Of a stretch of 64,000 nt of DNA, positions 1-11,364 are shown piece after piece (the first letter of the stretch is position 1; the number at the start of each line of letters is the position of its first letter). A model generated the notes under the pieces. It did no database searches. It saw nothing but the letters and a program-made list of their open reading frames with translations, and had not been told where the DNA came from. Source of the stretch: Malachius bipustulatus (Eukaryota > Arthropoda > Insecta > Coleoptera > Melyridae). A program made the position numbers and the translations under genes. The stretch is from positions 39,650,012 to 39,714,011 of the forward strand of contig OU342630.1 of NCBI GenBank assembly GCA_910589415.1, in the 5' to 3' direction.

Positions 1-798
1 TCATTTATTTCCCCGATAAGATGCAGCTCATAATAATGAGGCATTTTTCTACCTGTTAACGGGGAAAAAAGGTCACACTTTTCGCCCGTCGCAGAAAAAA
101 TATTATTATTATTATTATTATTATTATTATCATTGTTAGATAAAAGGATGAAGTTTACATATAAGTATGTACTTCCAACTTCAGAATGTTGAGGTAAATT
201 TTGTTTGTAAATCTTCTCGGAAATAGTAAATTTGTAAACGAACTACACTACAACTGCAGAAGACTGACGATCGGGAATAAAATCATCTCGTAAACTTCGT
301 AACGTTTGACGGCGACCAAAGTAAAATGATTTATAATTCGCTCACTGATGTTACTGGTATGTAATAAGGGGCCCCCATTCATAGATCCATCTTCAAAATC
401 ATGAATCAAATCTGCCACCATCTGTTTGGCTTCTTTACTTAAATACTTTGGGATTTTGCTTACTCTTGTAGAATAAAAAATCTCTATTACTTTAGGTATT
501 TTTAATTCATTTTATAAAATAACAAATTAATTTAATCTCAAAACTGATAGATGTAAACAGAAAAAATCAGTTTGTTATTTTGGATAAAAAGTTGACAACA
601 AAGCCAGGGCGATGTTGTAATCCAATATTAAATTTATGGTTTCTGATTTATACTTCTAGTGTCGAAAAAGTTCCATTAATCTCTTGAATAACCTTCAAAT
701 TCTACTTGTCATTTTTAGTTTCATAATGTTCGATGTTTAACGCAGCATAAGCTAACATGACCTTGGCAGACTATCTAGAAAAAAATCCATTTATTATA
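1..798. other. intergenic stretch with an ATT microsatellite
   Basis: No gene is recognised here. A run of ATT triplets lies at about 102-130. The rest is AT-rich sequence with stop codons in all frames. The first exon of the reductase gene at 4198 was searched for here and in the following 3 kb. No Rossmann-type N-terminus was found, so that exon probably lies upstream of the window. Confidence 0.6.
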
Positions 799-1052
799 CT
801 CGTAATACTAAAATAAACATTTTTTAGTATCCGTGGGTAGTTATAAAGCCCTGATCAACCGTTGGTGTGAAAGCTGATGCCTTGGAACGCTGTCAATACG
901 TGTATTCGACAGACAGTAGTGATAGGTAATCACGATAACCAAACATTCCCATTTGTTTATGTTTAGTGTTTACTCGATTAAAATTCAGAATACAATACAA
1001 ATTATTGTATTATAAAAACTAAACTTAAAATTATTATTATAAACATAATATA
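799..1052 (+). repeat. dispersed repeat, copy 1 (partner at 53067)
   Basis: About 250 bp matches 53067-53300 in the same orientation, with a few indels. Both copies contain AGTTATAAAGCCCTG, then GTGAAAGCTGATGCCTTGGA, then AATCACGATAACCAAACATT. No coding frame or terminal repeats are visible. It is an interspersed repeat of unknown class. Two copies 52 kb apart in one window suggest a common genomic family. Confidence 0.75.
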
Positions 1053-1342
1053 TATATATATATTCGTTTGAAATTACAAATTGCAGTCTTACGATTAACA
1101 TGTTGTTTAGTTTATTAAATTACATATGATTGGTTTCGTCGATCATGGGGAAAAGAACGATCTGTAGGATATTCTGATGCGATGTTGACATCATGGTGAA
1201 GCATTTGCTTTGAGAGATATAGTCTAGGGAAAACCCCATTAAAAAAACCTAGACACACAATCCTGTTGAGATTGGTTTGAAGTATTCCAATCATTTTGCA
1301 GCATCCGGACTTAGGTTATCAGGCTGTTAATGTAGATTTTGG

Positions 1343-1474
1343 TTACAAGAGCTTCAAATTCTGTAACCAGTCTATTGTTTCGGTGGAAATTTCATGAATT
1401 CCTTGAAAACCTCCAGAAAATTTGGTTAAAGGACATTCATTGACAATGTGATTGATGGATTCTTCAGGATGTCC
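1343..1474 (-). pseudogene. C-terminal end of a LINE ORF2 (relic)
   Basis: Forty-four codons read without interruption on the minus strand and end in TAA. They encode a sequence containing ESINHIVNECPL, then GGFQGIHEIS and IDWLQNLKLL. This is the pattern of the C-terminal tail after reverse transcriptase in CR1/RTE/Jockey-like non-LTR retrotransposons, a His/Cys motif followed by a Trp-Leu helix. Upstream on the same strand the frame breaks. The reverse-transcriptase fragment at 2654-3310 has the same strand and the expected order, so both may belong to one decayed element interrupted by the foldback at 1885-2395. That link is inference. Confidence 0.6.
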
Positions 1475-1884
1475 AAAAAAAACATAATAATACATGATGA
1501 TACATCCTGTCGTGCGCAGTCGGTACCTATTCAGTACTAGAAGTTGTTCTAATGAGTAAAATAAATAAAAACTTATTTTGATTAAAATTTGTTTTTTTAT
1601 ATATAAAAAATTTGAAAAAGCATAGTATTACATTCGCAATTATGGCCATTATTCACTTGATGATGACAATAATGCCACGAGCTTTAGCTAGTATCATAAT
1701 CTCTTGAATAATGGCTTCATTATCGCTCATATAATAATATACTATTTCTTAAATGATGCATAATTTTTTATTACATATAATATGACATTTTATCATTTAA
1801 TCTGATATGAAATTTCCGTCAAAATATTTACTGCATAAATCTTTCTTATTTATTTTCTCAATATTAAAATTCACAAAAAATAGG

Positions 1885-2395
1885 GTAGTTTTAGAACGTA
1901 ACCTTTACCGGATAAAGGTCAATTTACATCTAACGGCATGGACCTACATTTTTATTATTAAATGGATTATTAATGGCTACATTTACATCTGACGGAGCCG
2001 GACTGACAGAAAAACGTCACCACTATGTGAATGCAGCCACAGAATAGGTACAATCAAATCAGAATATAAACTTCAATAAAAATACCGAGTCGCGCATCTA
2101 CTCGGCGCATAGAGATCCGCCATGATTTGAGATGAGCTTTCATTAATTTTGAATGCGGGCCCACAGAATATAATTGTACGTATTCTGTGGCGGGCCTGCA
2201 ATTCTACTCTGAAGCAATGGCCGCTAGAGGTGTGGCTTGTCTCTAAAAGATCAAAGGCGCCGCCGGCGAGTTTAGCTTCTGATTGTATCTATTCTGTGAT
2301 GCAGCCATTAAAAATCCATTTATTAATAAAAATGCACGTCCACGTTGAACACCCGGCTCGTGTCCGTGACGTTACAAGTAAAGGGTGCCTAGTTT
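1885..2395. mobile_element. foldback/MITE-like element
   Basis: Two arms are imperfect inverted copies. The left arm (about 1915-2060) contains ATTTTTATTATTAAATGGAT and a CAGCCACAGAATAG segment. The right arm (about 2275-2380) carries the reverse complements of both in the opposite order. The centre contains a second small hairpin around CACAGAAT / ATTCTGTG. There is no transposase frame, and the small open frames here are shadows of the hairpin. The ends are not sharp enough to call a target duplication. Confidence 0.45.
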
Positions 2396-2653
2396 TTAGA
2401 GGAAAAAAAAACTAATCTAGAGCTGTTTCGTAATAGCGTGGCCCGTGACATTCTCCATCGTCTAGATAAACAAAAAACCTTTGCAACGAATGAAGGGTAG
2501 CTTTTATAGTCGAAAATCAAATAATACCTAATATACTGATATTCCAGCAACTGAGTTTCAAAAATGCATTTCCTCTTAACTTTCCTTTTCGGAAACTTAA
2601 CCCTTTAACAAAACAAAAGTCACGTGCCATGGGAATGGAAAGGCTTAGAGTAC

Positions 2654-3310
2654 CTAACTTGATATAAAATTATGATAAAGAGTACGGTAGTCATCGACAG
2701 TCACCTGTAAGGAGCGATCTCCGAGATAACACCCAAGCCACAAGCAGAACTTCTCAGGCGTGCCATAAACCTGCAGTTTTTCCAGCAATCCATCACGCCA
2801 GACAGTGTCGAAAGCTCTAGAAATATGAAAGCGCAATCCCTCGAGACTCCCCATGGCGCTCGACTGCGCTGTTCCTCAGCTCAGTAACTTAAGTGAGGAG
2901 GTCTCCTGTTGACCTCTATTTCTGGAATCCGTGCGGGCGTTCTCTTAATACCTATATTAGATTCTTCCAAGTATTTTAAAAAGTGTTGATAAAAAGCTTT
3001 ATCTATAATCTTGGGTATTAATGAAAGTAATTTGGTAAGATCATTTTGCATTTCTTGGGGATAGGCTGGACCCGTGCGTCTTTCCAGCGAGAATGAAATA
3101 TTCCCTTTTTATAAAATAGATTGAAGAGTCGACATAAAACAAGTGAAAGCTCAGTGATGCATTTTTAAAGTACGATAACGGTACATCATCAGGACCAGGA
3201 ACTTTGGGTCCAATATACTAACATAATTCGCTTTATGACACTCTGAGAACAATGTCTGAAATTTTGGATTCTACGGTAGGGATAAAGGCGTGGCGGAAAA
3301 TCTACAGAAC
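2654..3310 (-). pseudogene. non-LTR retrotransposon reverse transcriptase fragment
   Basis: The clearest block is 2654-2854, a 66-codon frame with SRAFDTVWRDGLLEKL, then WLGCYLGDRSLQV. This matches the S-K/R-A-F-D-T-V-W motif and the following Y-L-x-x-R segment of LINE reverse transcriptases. Further upstream on the same strand, in other frames, are GPDDVPLSYFK (about 3180-3215) and WKDARVQPIPKK (about 3060-3100), the preceding RT blocks in the expected order. At least two frameshifts and several stops separate them, and the catalytic YADD block is missing. This is a dead relic. The clade is not fixed; the motif style fits Jockey/CR1/I-like elements. Confidence 0.8.
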
Positions 3311-4197
3311 CGTATGAAGAAAATACTTCCTCCAACAGGTTCGTCTTCTCAGTAGCCGCGAATGCAAAAGTCCCTTCTTCCGTGTAAGTGATGGAATCGT
3401 GGATCTGATGAAGTTCTGGCTAACTACCTTACAGTAAGGGTAGGAGATAAGTTTGTTCTTAATTTTTGAGTTATGAACTCACTTGGTTTGGTTTATTATT
3501 TCTTTGCAATTATCAACAGATCAACGTTCCGACATAATTTTCAGTTATCTAATAATTACGTTTTCCGATGTTGAAAGACTGCGTTTTTATCGTCACAGAA
3601 ATTTTTTGTATATTATACACAAGAAAAAAGTACTATTTCAGCTCTCGATATGTTTGTTCCCTCCGCTAAGGCATGGGAACCAAATCACATCTCGAGATAA
3701 AATCTTTTACTTTTCTCCCTTGTATAATAAATAAAAATAACCTCTCCATTTCAACCAGGGCGTTATAATCCATAATGCTTGCATGTGTCATTACCATAAT
3801 ATAATACATAGTAAATAATATATGTATATGTATTATATATGTATAATACAATGATATAATATCAATACACAACAAGCAGCTTGCCTAGCAACGCAAAAGT
3901 TACTAGATAGCCTATAATCCCTACGTATTCAATACTTATGTAAGAAAATCATTGCTTTATTTTAGAGTTTTATTTTAGAGATGTAATTGAAAAATAAAGA
4001 CTTGTAACATAACTGGCGTTCCCGAATGATGATGCCCATCGGTCGACATCCTTTTCTCTCAGGCCAAAGTCCCTCGGTTTGGATAACGTCGACCTCGGAC
4101 ATTATCATCTAAGTAATGCCTTTAGTACATAAATAACTATTAAGTATCTAATAAAGCGTGGTCTTAATAAGTAATAAGTAATATGATTTCTTTGCAG
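3311..4197. other. upstream intronic sequence of the reductase gene
   Basis: AT-rich sequence with stops in all frames; the short open frames have no recognisable content. A TATATG/TATA-rich simple stretch lies at about 3800-3860. The last bases form a polypyrimidine tract and the acceptor TTTGCAG at 4191-4197, next to the first visible exon of the reductase gene, so this should be intron. Confidence 0.6.
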
Positions 4198-7100
4198 GTT
4201 TGGCAAAAGGAGAAACTATGATATCCAGTTGTCACCCTTCTGATCTAGCTTCGGCTAAAGCCTTCAAGGTATATTTTCCTAACGTTACATATTACTTCCA
4301 TAGAAATGTTGCCAAAGATAATAATTAAGTCGAATAAGTTAACTGTGACATAAATAATCAAATGTTTTTTGATGTCTTTCAGGATTTGGGAGCAGAGTCT
4401 TTATTTGAAAATGTGCCAGTGGTAGAAAAATCAGATGTGGTCATAGTATCCGTAAAACCTACCGTAGTGCCTGTAGCTTTAGGAGATATCAAGAAAGCAG
4501 AAATAAAAGCTGACAAATTGTTTTTATCAATAGCCATGGGAATAACACTTAAACAACTTGAGCAGGTAAACATAAAATATGCCTCACTAGTAAAAAAATA
4601 GTTTTTCCGCAAGCAAATGTAATTATTCAAACGTAATAATACAGTAAATATTACTACATTATCTGATTTTCTTTCTAGTATCTGCCAACAGAATCTAGAG
4701 TAATACGTGTAATGCCAAATACACCTGCATTAGTGAGAAGTGGCGCTTCAGTCTACGTAAAAGGTTCTAAAGCCACTGAGGAAGATGGTGTTACAACGAC
4801 AAAACTATTAAAATCAATTGGCACCTGCGAAGAAGTTACTGAAGGACTTCTAGATGTCGTCACAGCTCTAAGTGGCTCCGGACCTGCATATGTAAGTATA
4901 GTTTTGCTAATTTCGCACCACACTTCTTGAGAACTCTAGTTATGTTTTTGTGGTATTTAACAGTTTTTTTCAGGTGTACGTTTTAATAGAAGCCCTAGCT
5001 GATGGTGGAGTAAAAATGGGTATGCCCAGGGATTTGGCTTACAGATTAGCTGCACAGACAGTCTTGGGTTCTGGGCAGATGGTTAGAGATACCAAAACAC
5101 ACCCGGGAATACTAAAGGATGATGTTACTTCTCCCGCGGGTTCTACTGCTGCAGCACTTCACTTTCTCGAGAAACACGGTAAGTTCTCTTTGTATTTATA
5201 GCTGCAAATTAAAAATAATAGGCTATAACCACTCACTCATATCGATTTCCTTTGAAATAAAAGATATAAGGTCAGACGGTCAAACTTGGAAACTTGGTAG
5301 ACTAAATGCTTCCGTTTGAAGCTCATTAGTAAAAAAGGGGGTGGAAACGGTACCTACGTTTTGGTTGGAGTAGGCTGTAACGCATGAGAGAGGTTTGTCT
5401 TAATTTAATCAACTTTTTCAATTAATAGTTTTGGTTTTTGTCAGGTTAGATTAAGTTGGGTCAACTGTTATTACAGAATTCTTGACGCAAGGTCACAAAA
5501 GATGTCCATTTCCATCACCACTGAAATATATAAATAACAGCTATAAATTTGTCGAAAATTTGTTGAGAAAACTATTTTCTATCGTTTTATTTTAATTTTT
5601 TAAGGCCTGGTAATGCTAACTTTATAGTTAAATTCTCCATTACCATATCCATTACCATTCTCCGTAAATAACAGTTCAATTATTGAAAATCTGACTTATT
5701 AAAGAAACCACCGTGTGTCACCAAAAAATTTGTCGTGAATTAGTCATGAAATGAAAAAAAAAATACCGGGTATTTTTACGCGTGCATAACGCATACATGG
5801 AGTGCCGTTTACCATATCGAGAATAATCGAGAAGGAACAATTAGACGAAATCCTGAGCACGTTGAAAGTGTACTGGAAGAAGTTATAGTGGATCCTTCCA
5901 CAAGTACCAGAGCAATTAGTCGTCAAACGAGAATCTACGAGAAGCCAACCGTACAACAAATTCTACGACAAGAAAATTACCATCCATACCATATATTAGG
6001 AAGGCACAGGATTTGCTACCCACGGACCACAAAAAGAGTAGATTTCTGTGAAGAAGTGCTAAGGAGGGATCGAGATGATCCTGACCTTTTTGATCATATT
6101 ATTTGGACGGACGAGTCTGTAATGAAGTCGTGTTACCCCGACTCCATCTATTTTATCTTATTTCTATTTTTCTATTCTTTTCAATAAATAAAGATTATTC
6201 CAACGACATAGGGAGATAGGTAGGACCACCCCGTTTAAGTTATTATTAATTCAGTTAAGTTTTTACGAATAGTACAGAAATAGGGTTTGGCAGGTAGGTA
6301 CCTTGAATCAGCAAAGTACTAATAATTTTCATGATTTCATTTAATTCCATTAATTTTTTATGCACAGGCTGATTTTTAAAGTAACTAAATCGAGGCAGTT
6401 GGCTTCAAATTCAAGCAAGTTATCGACCACTATCGCATTATAAAAACGCCGAAATGCACCGGGCCGCAGATAGCAGTTTAAATTAACCTTTTTTACAGAG
6501 AAAATGTTCTCGAAAATTTCTATCTCACCAGGAACCGATAGTGGTCGCTATATAAACCGGGGCCGTGATTTGAAAAATTCGATTCCGAATTCTGATCTCC
6601 GATCGTAAAGACGTGTGTCAGCAGTCTCAGTTTAAGTACCTACCGGGAATTCCGAGTGCAAGCAGTTGTGGTTATTTTTATTTTTGTTCTTTTCACCGGG
6701 AAGTTAATAGTTAGTTAGCAATAGTTTAAGAGTAATTAGTAATTTAGTAGTGCATCTGAATTAATAGAAGATCTCTGTCTAGACCCGTTGCCGAAGAATA
6801 GTCAAAGGTAGGTGCTGTTGCAATTTATATTTCTGCTGCGGTCGATATTTTTCTCCTCTCACTCCTATCGCTCCAGCCTTCATCAGAACCGTCTCCTCCT
6901 TCCGTTGTTGGTAACAAAGGCTTCGCTCCTAGTTCACGGTCCATCGCCTGGCATAGCAAGGGTGGATCAGTGCGCCGGGAGTGGTGTCTGGTACCAGCGG
7001 AACAACGGGTTCCTCTGATAACCCCTACCATCTCCGTTGTGGGTAGCAAAGGCCTCGCTCTTAGTTCACGGTCCATCGCCTGGCATAGCAAGGGTGGATC

Positions 7101-10100
7101 AGTGCGCCGGGGGTGGTGTCTGGTATCCGCGGAACAACGGGCTCCTTCAATACCCCTTCATTTCCACGTTGTGAGTAACAAGGATTTCGCTCCTGGTCCA
7201 CGGTCCATCGCCTGGCATAGCAAGGGTGGATCAGTGTGCTGGGGGTGGCGTCTGGTGCTCGCGGAGCAGCGTCCCGCCAAAATCGTGCCGATTCCCCTCC
7301 GAATGCGTAGTTGAGATCACCGTGGCCGCACTACTCACATAACCGCCGAGAACAGCCCGCCTAGTTATTCTTTTTTTGTCTAAACCGATCCAGGCCGTTT
7401 TTAACCGCCCGTTCGTCATTCCGACGTGTATACCTACCTACTTATTAGTCGCAACCACCCCTCACGTACCGCTGTGCCCCGTGACCGATTTGTTATTATT
7501 TATTTATTCATACCGATTCATTATTATTGCTCATTGTGTACCTACTCCGATAAATTAATAATAAAAATTGTTAAGTTGAATTCTGTGGTGTTAATGTTCA
7601 TCCGTTCTGCATTAATTAATTAAGTATCCTTTAAACCGATAATCACTCGCTACAGCTTGGCTCCTCGGAGGTGTCAATGCTTTCGGAAAGCGATTAAAGC
7701 CCGCTTTGCCGAACACAGTTATTTTAGGGTGGTAACCTCAACCGACCCCTGGCACTTTCCGTTTCTCCACAGAGCTACCCCTGGGACAAGGGTACTATAG
7801 CAGTACCATTGTAATTACGACTCAGGTAAGTGGGAAGATTTGGCGAGAACATCTTCCCAAGGGAGTAAACCCTCAGTAAAAATCTGGCGCCCGAGGAATC
7901 CGTCCGATCTCCAGGCGATTCCGGACCAGCGAAACGCCACGGACGACTCTCAGGCGGAGTCGTAGTTACAAGTCCAACTTCAGTCGGAATGGCGTCTTCA
8001 ATGTGCATAACAATCATTGTTGCTCCATAGAAAATCCGCATTTGATCCGCCATCATAACTTTCAGCACAAATTTAGTGTTAATTTATGGGCCGGAATTTT
8101 GGGCAGACAATTGATTGGACCATTCAAGTTACCTGCGCGGTTGAGTGGTGAAACATATCTAAACTTTCTGCAGAATGAGCTGCCTATTCTTCTGGAAAAT
8201 GTAAATTTACAAACAAGACAGATGTTTCTCCACAATGATGGAGCCCCATGCCATTATGCGTTAAATGTATTTCCTGACAGGTGAATTGGTCGTGAAGGAT
8301 CTCTGGGGTCATTACAAGGAGTTGGTGTATTATACATAATATTTCCAGCTTGCAGGAATCGAGAAGGAAGTTGGCTGAAACCAAGGTAACAGTTGAAAAT
8401 AACAGGGAGGCGTTTAGAAGCTTAAATATATTTTTTTAAGATATCGTGTATGTATGCGGTTAGGGGTGGTCATTTCGAACAAATAATGTGACGAGTGCTG
8501 TTGGTGTCCATTTTGTCTTTTGTTCTATCAATATTTTACATTTAAAAAAACTGTTCACAATGCTGCGACATGTAATTGCATCTGAACATTAAATATCGCC
8601 TTTTTCCTTTTGCTCCTTAATATTATGGAAACCTATGTATGTAAAGACTAACTGAATGAAATTTGTAGGGTAGATTGCCAATTGAACAGAGAAGTTTTTG
8701 AAACATGTGCCAAAAATAAATTACCCCCAAAAATTTTTATGAGGAGCGTTGTTAAGTAAAAGAAAATTTTTCTGCTTCAATAATTTTTTTATGAAATATA
8801 TTTTTTTCTAATTGTGTCCCTTGCATTGGAAGGGGAAGCTTACACACGATGTGATAGACTCATTATTTGACTATACATCTTTGTAAAAGTTCATCAAAGT
8901 AAACCGAGATGTTAAGCCAGCATGACACACTGTCTTTGGAAAATCATGTTCTTCAGGAAATAGCCTTAAATGATGATAACTTCCAAACCATCAATTTTCC
9001 GATCACACATATGGGAGTTAGATCTATGCGTATTGTGGTCCTCTATCACCCTGCTTCGTTTGATCCATCATGACTGAATAATCACTTGTATAGTAGTGCA
9101 GGAGGAGCAGATAGAAGGTGCTTATCTGGAGAGAAGGAGTGCGTGGATCAATCTAGTACTGGGGTGTCCTGGTCGTTTTTGTTGGATGGGAAGGGTAGAC
9201 AGCCAGTGACGGAGGGTTTCAGTATTTTAAGAAAGGATTGATTGAGGCTCCAGTTATTTTGCCAAATAATAAGGCTCTTCGATCCGTAGAGTTCCATGCA
9301 GCGCCGGATTACCCACAAGGCTACCTAGGCTGTAGCCTAGGGGCGCAAAGCTTGGTGGGGCGCCGGAGGCGCCCTTAAAACTTGTAAATGCATGTGTAAA
9401 TGCATAAATACTTAAAAGTACTTAAAAGTACTAAAAATAATGAAATATACATTTCCGGGTTAGGATAATATAATACCTACCTACTGCCCGCACGCAGGCG
9501 ACAAGTTTATAGGGGCGGCGGGCGAGAGAAAAAAACATCTTAATTCATAACAATAACAAAAATTATCAAAATATCAGGATAAAATTAATTACTGGGAGGG
9601 TAGTATAGCCAAGGAGGCGGGGGGCGCGTGCAGGATCCTGGGCAACTTTTCACAATATTACATAATCAGGGCCTTTCTAACCACAGAATTAATAGGGCTG
9701 TAGGCAAGGGGCGCAAGCCTTTTGGTGGCGGATGTTTTTATTGAAGTATAATATTTTTTGTGATTATTTATTAGTCATTTAGTTATTATAGTTTTCACAT
9801 CTCAGTACCTACATGTTTAACTAAGTAGTGGGAAATTGCGTAACTTTTAACATTGAAAATAATTTCGCTTGCTGATGCGCATTTTCTTTGGAGCCGGACA
9901 TACGTAACTAGTGTTAAATTATTTAGAGTTCATACTGCACTAACTTATTTGTAATCCATCAGTCGTCATTGGCTTATTCCCAGCGTTAGCTATCCTTTAC
10001 GCATTTCATCTGAGAAAAGGGCACATTACTTTCAGTGGCCCATAGGCCCCAAATATCTTAGAACGGCTCTGGCCTGTACAGACTACCCGCGGAACGCCGA

Positions 10101-11200
10101 ACCTGATTCATGTTCTTCTATAATAAAATTAGGTACCTAGAGTTCTATACTATTTTCCTTTTCTTGAAAAATTCGTGATACATATGCATGTCTTGGTTCT
10201 TGAAATGACGATATCGAACAACGAAGGCTTTGGCCATATTAAAACCAGATGGTGGCTCTAACCCAACTTCTATTCAACTCTATATATTATCCGGCGGACC
10301 TTTCCAATGCTTGAACGTAATGCGAAAATGTATAGCTAACAGTATAAATGCAGTTATTCCTTATAGTGTGATTAACATTTTCGCACTTGTTTTTTCAAAA
10401 ATTTTCTCGGGGGGGGACCCCCGAACCCCCCTCATTCCTGGGGGGTACTCCGTACCCCCCAGACCCCCCGGTTGGACTCTATAATGCTAGCAGATCTTTG
10501 ACACAATTCACTCACAAAAAGCGCAGCAGAATTTACCTTATGAAATACCTACACATTTCTTTTTATTAATGTCTAATTTTACATACAAAAAATTGCTCTT
10601 TGCCATTCCTTAGATAGAGGTTTTTCTATAAGAGGGGAGAGAGGGCGACAAATACTAAAATTCAACTAAAAAGGGGCGCTGTTATTTAATTAGCCTAGGG
10701 CGCTGCAAACCTCTAATCCGGCGCTGGTTCCATGAGGTCGTTATAAAAATGGATCTTGGTGATGTTGAGGTCGCAAATTTGTTTAATTAAAAGCAGAGAG
10801 CTTAAAGAGTCGGAGCAGCAGATTATGATAGTGGGGGATTATTTCTCTGAATTGCTTAATCTGAAAACATGACATATTTTAGAATAAGAACGCAAGTTAT
10901 TGTTAAAAAACTACCTCCAATTTTAACCACTCATTTTTGAAAGTTCAATAGAAAAGCTTGAGCATTATTGCCTAAATGTTTTTTTTTGTGTGTTCATGGG
11001 TTATTTATACCTAGTAATAATTATTGTTAAAATTGATAATACCGAGTGCCATCTATTTTCCAACTTACTTTTTAGTTCTTTGAATTATCTCCTAATGACG
11101 ATATTATTGTATTGCAGGATTCCGAGCAGCAGTAATCGGCGCAATTGAGGCAGCGACCGAGAGATGTCGCGAGGTGTCTAAAGTCGAGGCAGGGAAGTAG
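4198..11200 (+). CDS. P5cr: pyrroline-5-carboxylate reductase (N-terminal exon outside window)
   Basis: This enzyme reduces 1-pyrroline-5-carboxylate to proline with NAD(P)H, the last step of proline synthesis, and acts as an oligomer. Five exons join in one frame: 4198-4268, 4383-4565, 4679-4891, 4974-5178 and 11118-11200, stop TAG 11198-11200. Every junction is GT..AG, and split glycine codons fit at both the 5' edge and the last junction. About 250 residues are visible. Seen: VVIVSVKP (Rossmann half), [39 protein letters not shown] (family signature region) and a C-terminal [12 protein letters not shown] helix. About 20-25 N-terminal residues with the glycine-rich dinucleotide loop must lie on an upstream exon. 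Introns 1-3 are 114, 113 and 82 bp; intron 4 is 5939 bp and filled with transposons. No disabling change is seen, so the gene is probably functional. Confidence 0.96.
5179..5818. other. start of the 5.9-kb intron 4
   Basis: The splice donor GTAAGT is at 5179-5184. The following 600 bp are AT-rich and non-coding, and lead into the DD41D transposon relic. The left terminal repeat of that transposon was not found here with confidence. Confidence 0.6.
6131..7970. mobile_element. LTR-like element (solo LTR or LTR plus leader) inside the transposase
   Basis: The 1840-bp insertion begins TGTTAC and ends GTTACA, the TG..CA termini of LTRs. It is flanked by AGTCG (6126-6130) and AGTCC (7971-7975), a 5-bp target duplication with one mismatch. 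Inside are an AATAAA near 6184, three 132-bp tandem repeats (6880-7275), and near the right end a TCTGGCGCCCGAGGAA stretch resembling an LTR-retrotransposon primer-binding site. No gag or pol frame is present. It may be a long solo LTR, or a 5' LTR plus leader left after deletion. It is more GC-rich than its surroundings, which suggests a recent arrival. Confidence 0.7.
6880..7275 (+). repeat. three tandem copies of a 132-bp unit
   Basis: CGTTGT anchors occur at 6903, 7035 and 7167, giving a period of 132 bp. Each unit contains ACGGTCCATCGCCTGGCATA and then GCAAGGGTGGATCAGTG. The units differ by point changes only. The array keeps partial open frames on both strands (6970-7314 and 6825-7091). 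These are by-products of the repeat, not recognisable proteins. Confidence 0.9.
8441..9290. other. intronic sequence, unassigned
   Basis: Still within intron 4 of the reductase. It has no gene, terminal repeat or RNA signal that can be named. The final 60 bases, joined across the hAT-like element to 10727 onward, give an uninterrupted frame with [20 protein letters not shown], so a decayed coding element was probably the insertion target. Confidence 0.4.
9299..10726. mobile_element. non-autonomous hAT-like element with 8-bp target duplication
   Basis: The ends are 13-bp inverted repeats, CAGCGCCGGATTA at 9299 and TAATCCGGCGCTG ending at 10726. GTTCCATG is duplicated exactly at 9291-9298 and 10727-10734. 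CA..TG termini with an 8-bp duplication are typical of the hAT superfamily. No transposase is present. The interior has several GGGGCGC-type blocks. It also has a C/G-rich hairpin at 10408-10472 and a possible older nested end pair (CAGGGCCTTTCTAA near 9667, TTAGAACGGCTCTG near 10056). It lies in intron 4 of the reductase. Confidence 0.88.
10408..10472. repeat. C/G-rich inverted repeat within the hAT-like element
   Basis: Runs of G and C alternate around CTCATTCCTGGGGGG and can pair over most of the length. This is the only strongly GC-rich hairpin in the window. The open frame through it (10230-10484) is low complexity and not considered a gene. Confidence 0.6.
10735..11117. other. end of intron 4
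   Basis: It contains a short frame with [10 protein letters not shown] near 10816-10850, vaguely like the GDFN motif of LINE endonucleases but too short to rely on. It ends with the acceptor TTGCAG at 11112-11117. Confidence 0.4.
11118..11200 (+). CDS. P5cr: terminal coding exon of pyrroline-5-carboxylate reductase
   Basis: This short exon encodes the last 26 residues and the stop. It starts after the acceptor TATTGCAG with two bases (GA) that complete the glycine codon begun by the final G of the exon ending at 5178. It then reads [20 protein letters not shown] and a short tail. The phrase after LEKHG in the upstream exon is the expected family continuation. It is easily missed because almost 6 kb of transposon-rich intron separates it from the other exons. 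Confidence 0.93.
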
Positions 11201-11364
11201 GCAGGAAATTAGGAATTAAAATCCAGGTCACGCTTGACAGAATGAGAAAATAGAAAATCATCTATTCACGTTTGTGTGATTTAACGACGGTTTCTAGGAA
11301 AATGGAAATGACTGTAAATTGCTCTCATGAATTGTATATAGACATGCAAAATTATCAAAATAAA
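11201..11364 (+). other. P5cr: probable 3' UTR of pyrroline-5-carboxylate reductase with polyadenylation signal
   Basis: After the TAG at 11198-11200 comes AT-rich sequence with the first canonical AATAAA at 11359-11364, and a second at 11641-11646. Either could end the transcript. A 105-codon frame at 11272-11589 overlaps this region but has no recognisable content. Confidence 0.5.

Larger units (their letters stand above)
5819..8440 (+). pseudogene. Tc1/mariner (DD41D-like) transposase, split by an LTR-like insertion
   Basis: Two coding pieces belong together. The first (5819-6130) reads [20 protein letters not shown], then [13 protein letters not shown] (a helix-turn-helix region), [12 protein letters not shown] and the first catalytic motif WTDES. 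The second (7971-8284) continues with [25 protein letters not shown] and the second catalytic motif HNDGAP. Removing 6131-7970 plus one copy of the 5-bp duplication restores an uninterrupted frame across the junction. After FPDR a Trp codon has become TGA. The block with the third Asp is deleted, because the text jumps to a frameshifted [10 protein letters not shown] near 8305. The transposase is therefore dead. It lies in intron 4 of the reductase, in the same orientation as the gene. Terminal repeats were not resolved. Confidence 0.88.

Noticed and set aside
6970..7314. 114-codon repetitive frame with Trp and Gly
   Set aside because: It is a translation of the 132-bp tandem repeat (132 is divisible by three, so the frame stays open by chance).
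10230..10484. Pro/Gly-rich frame
   Set aside because: It results from a C/G hairpin inside a non-autonomous hAT-like element.
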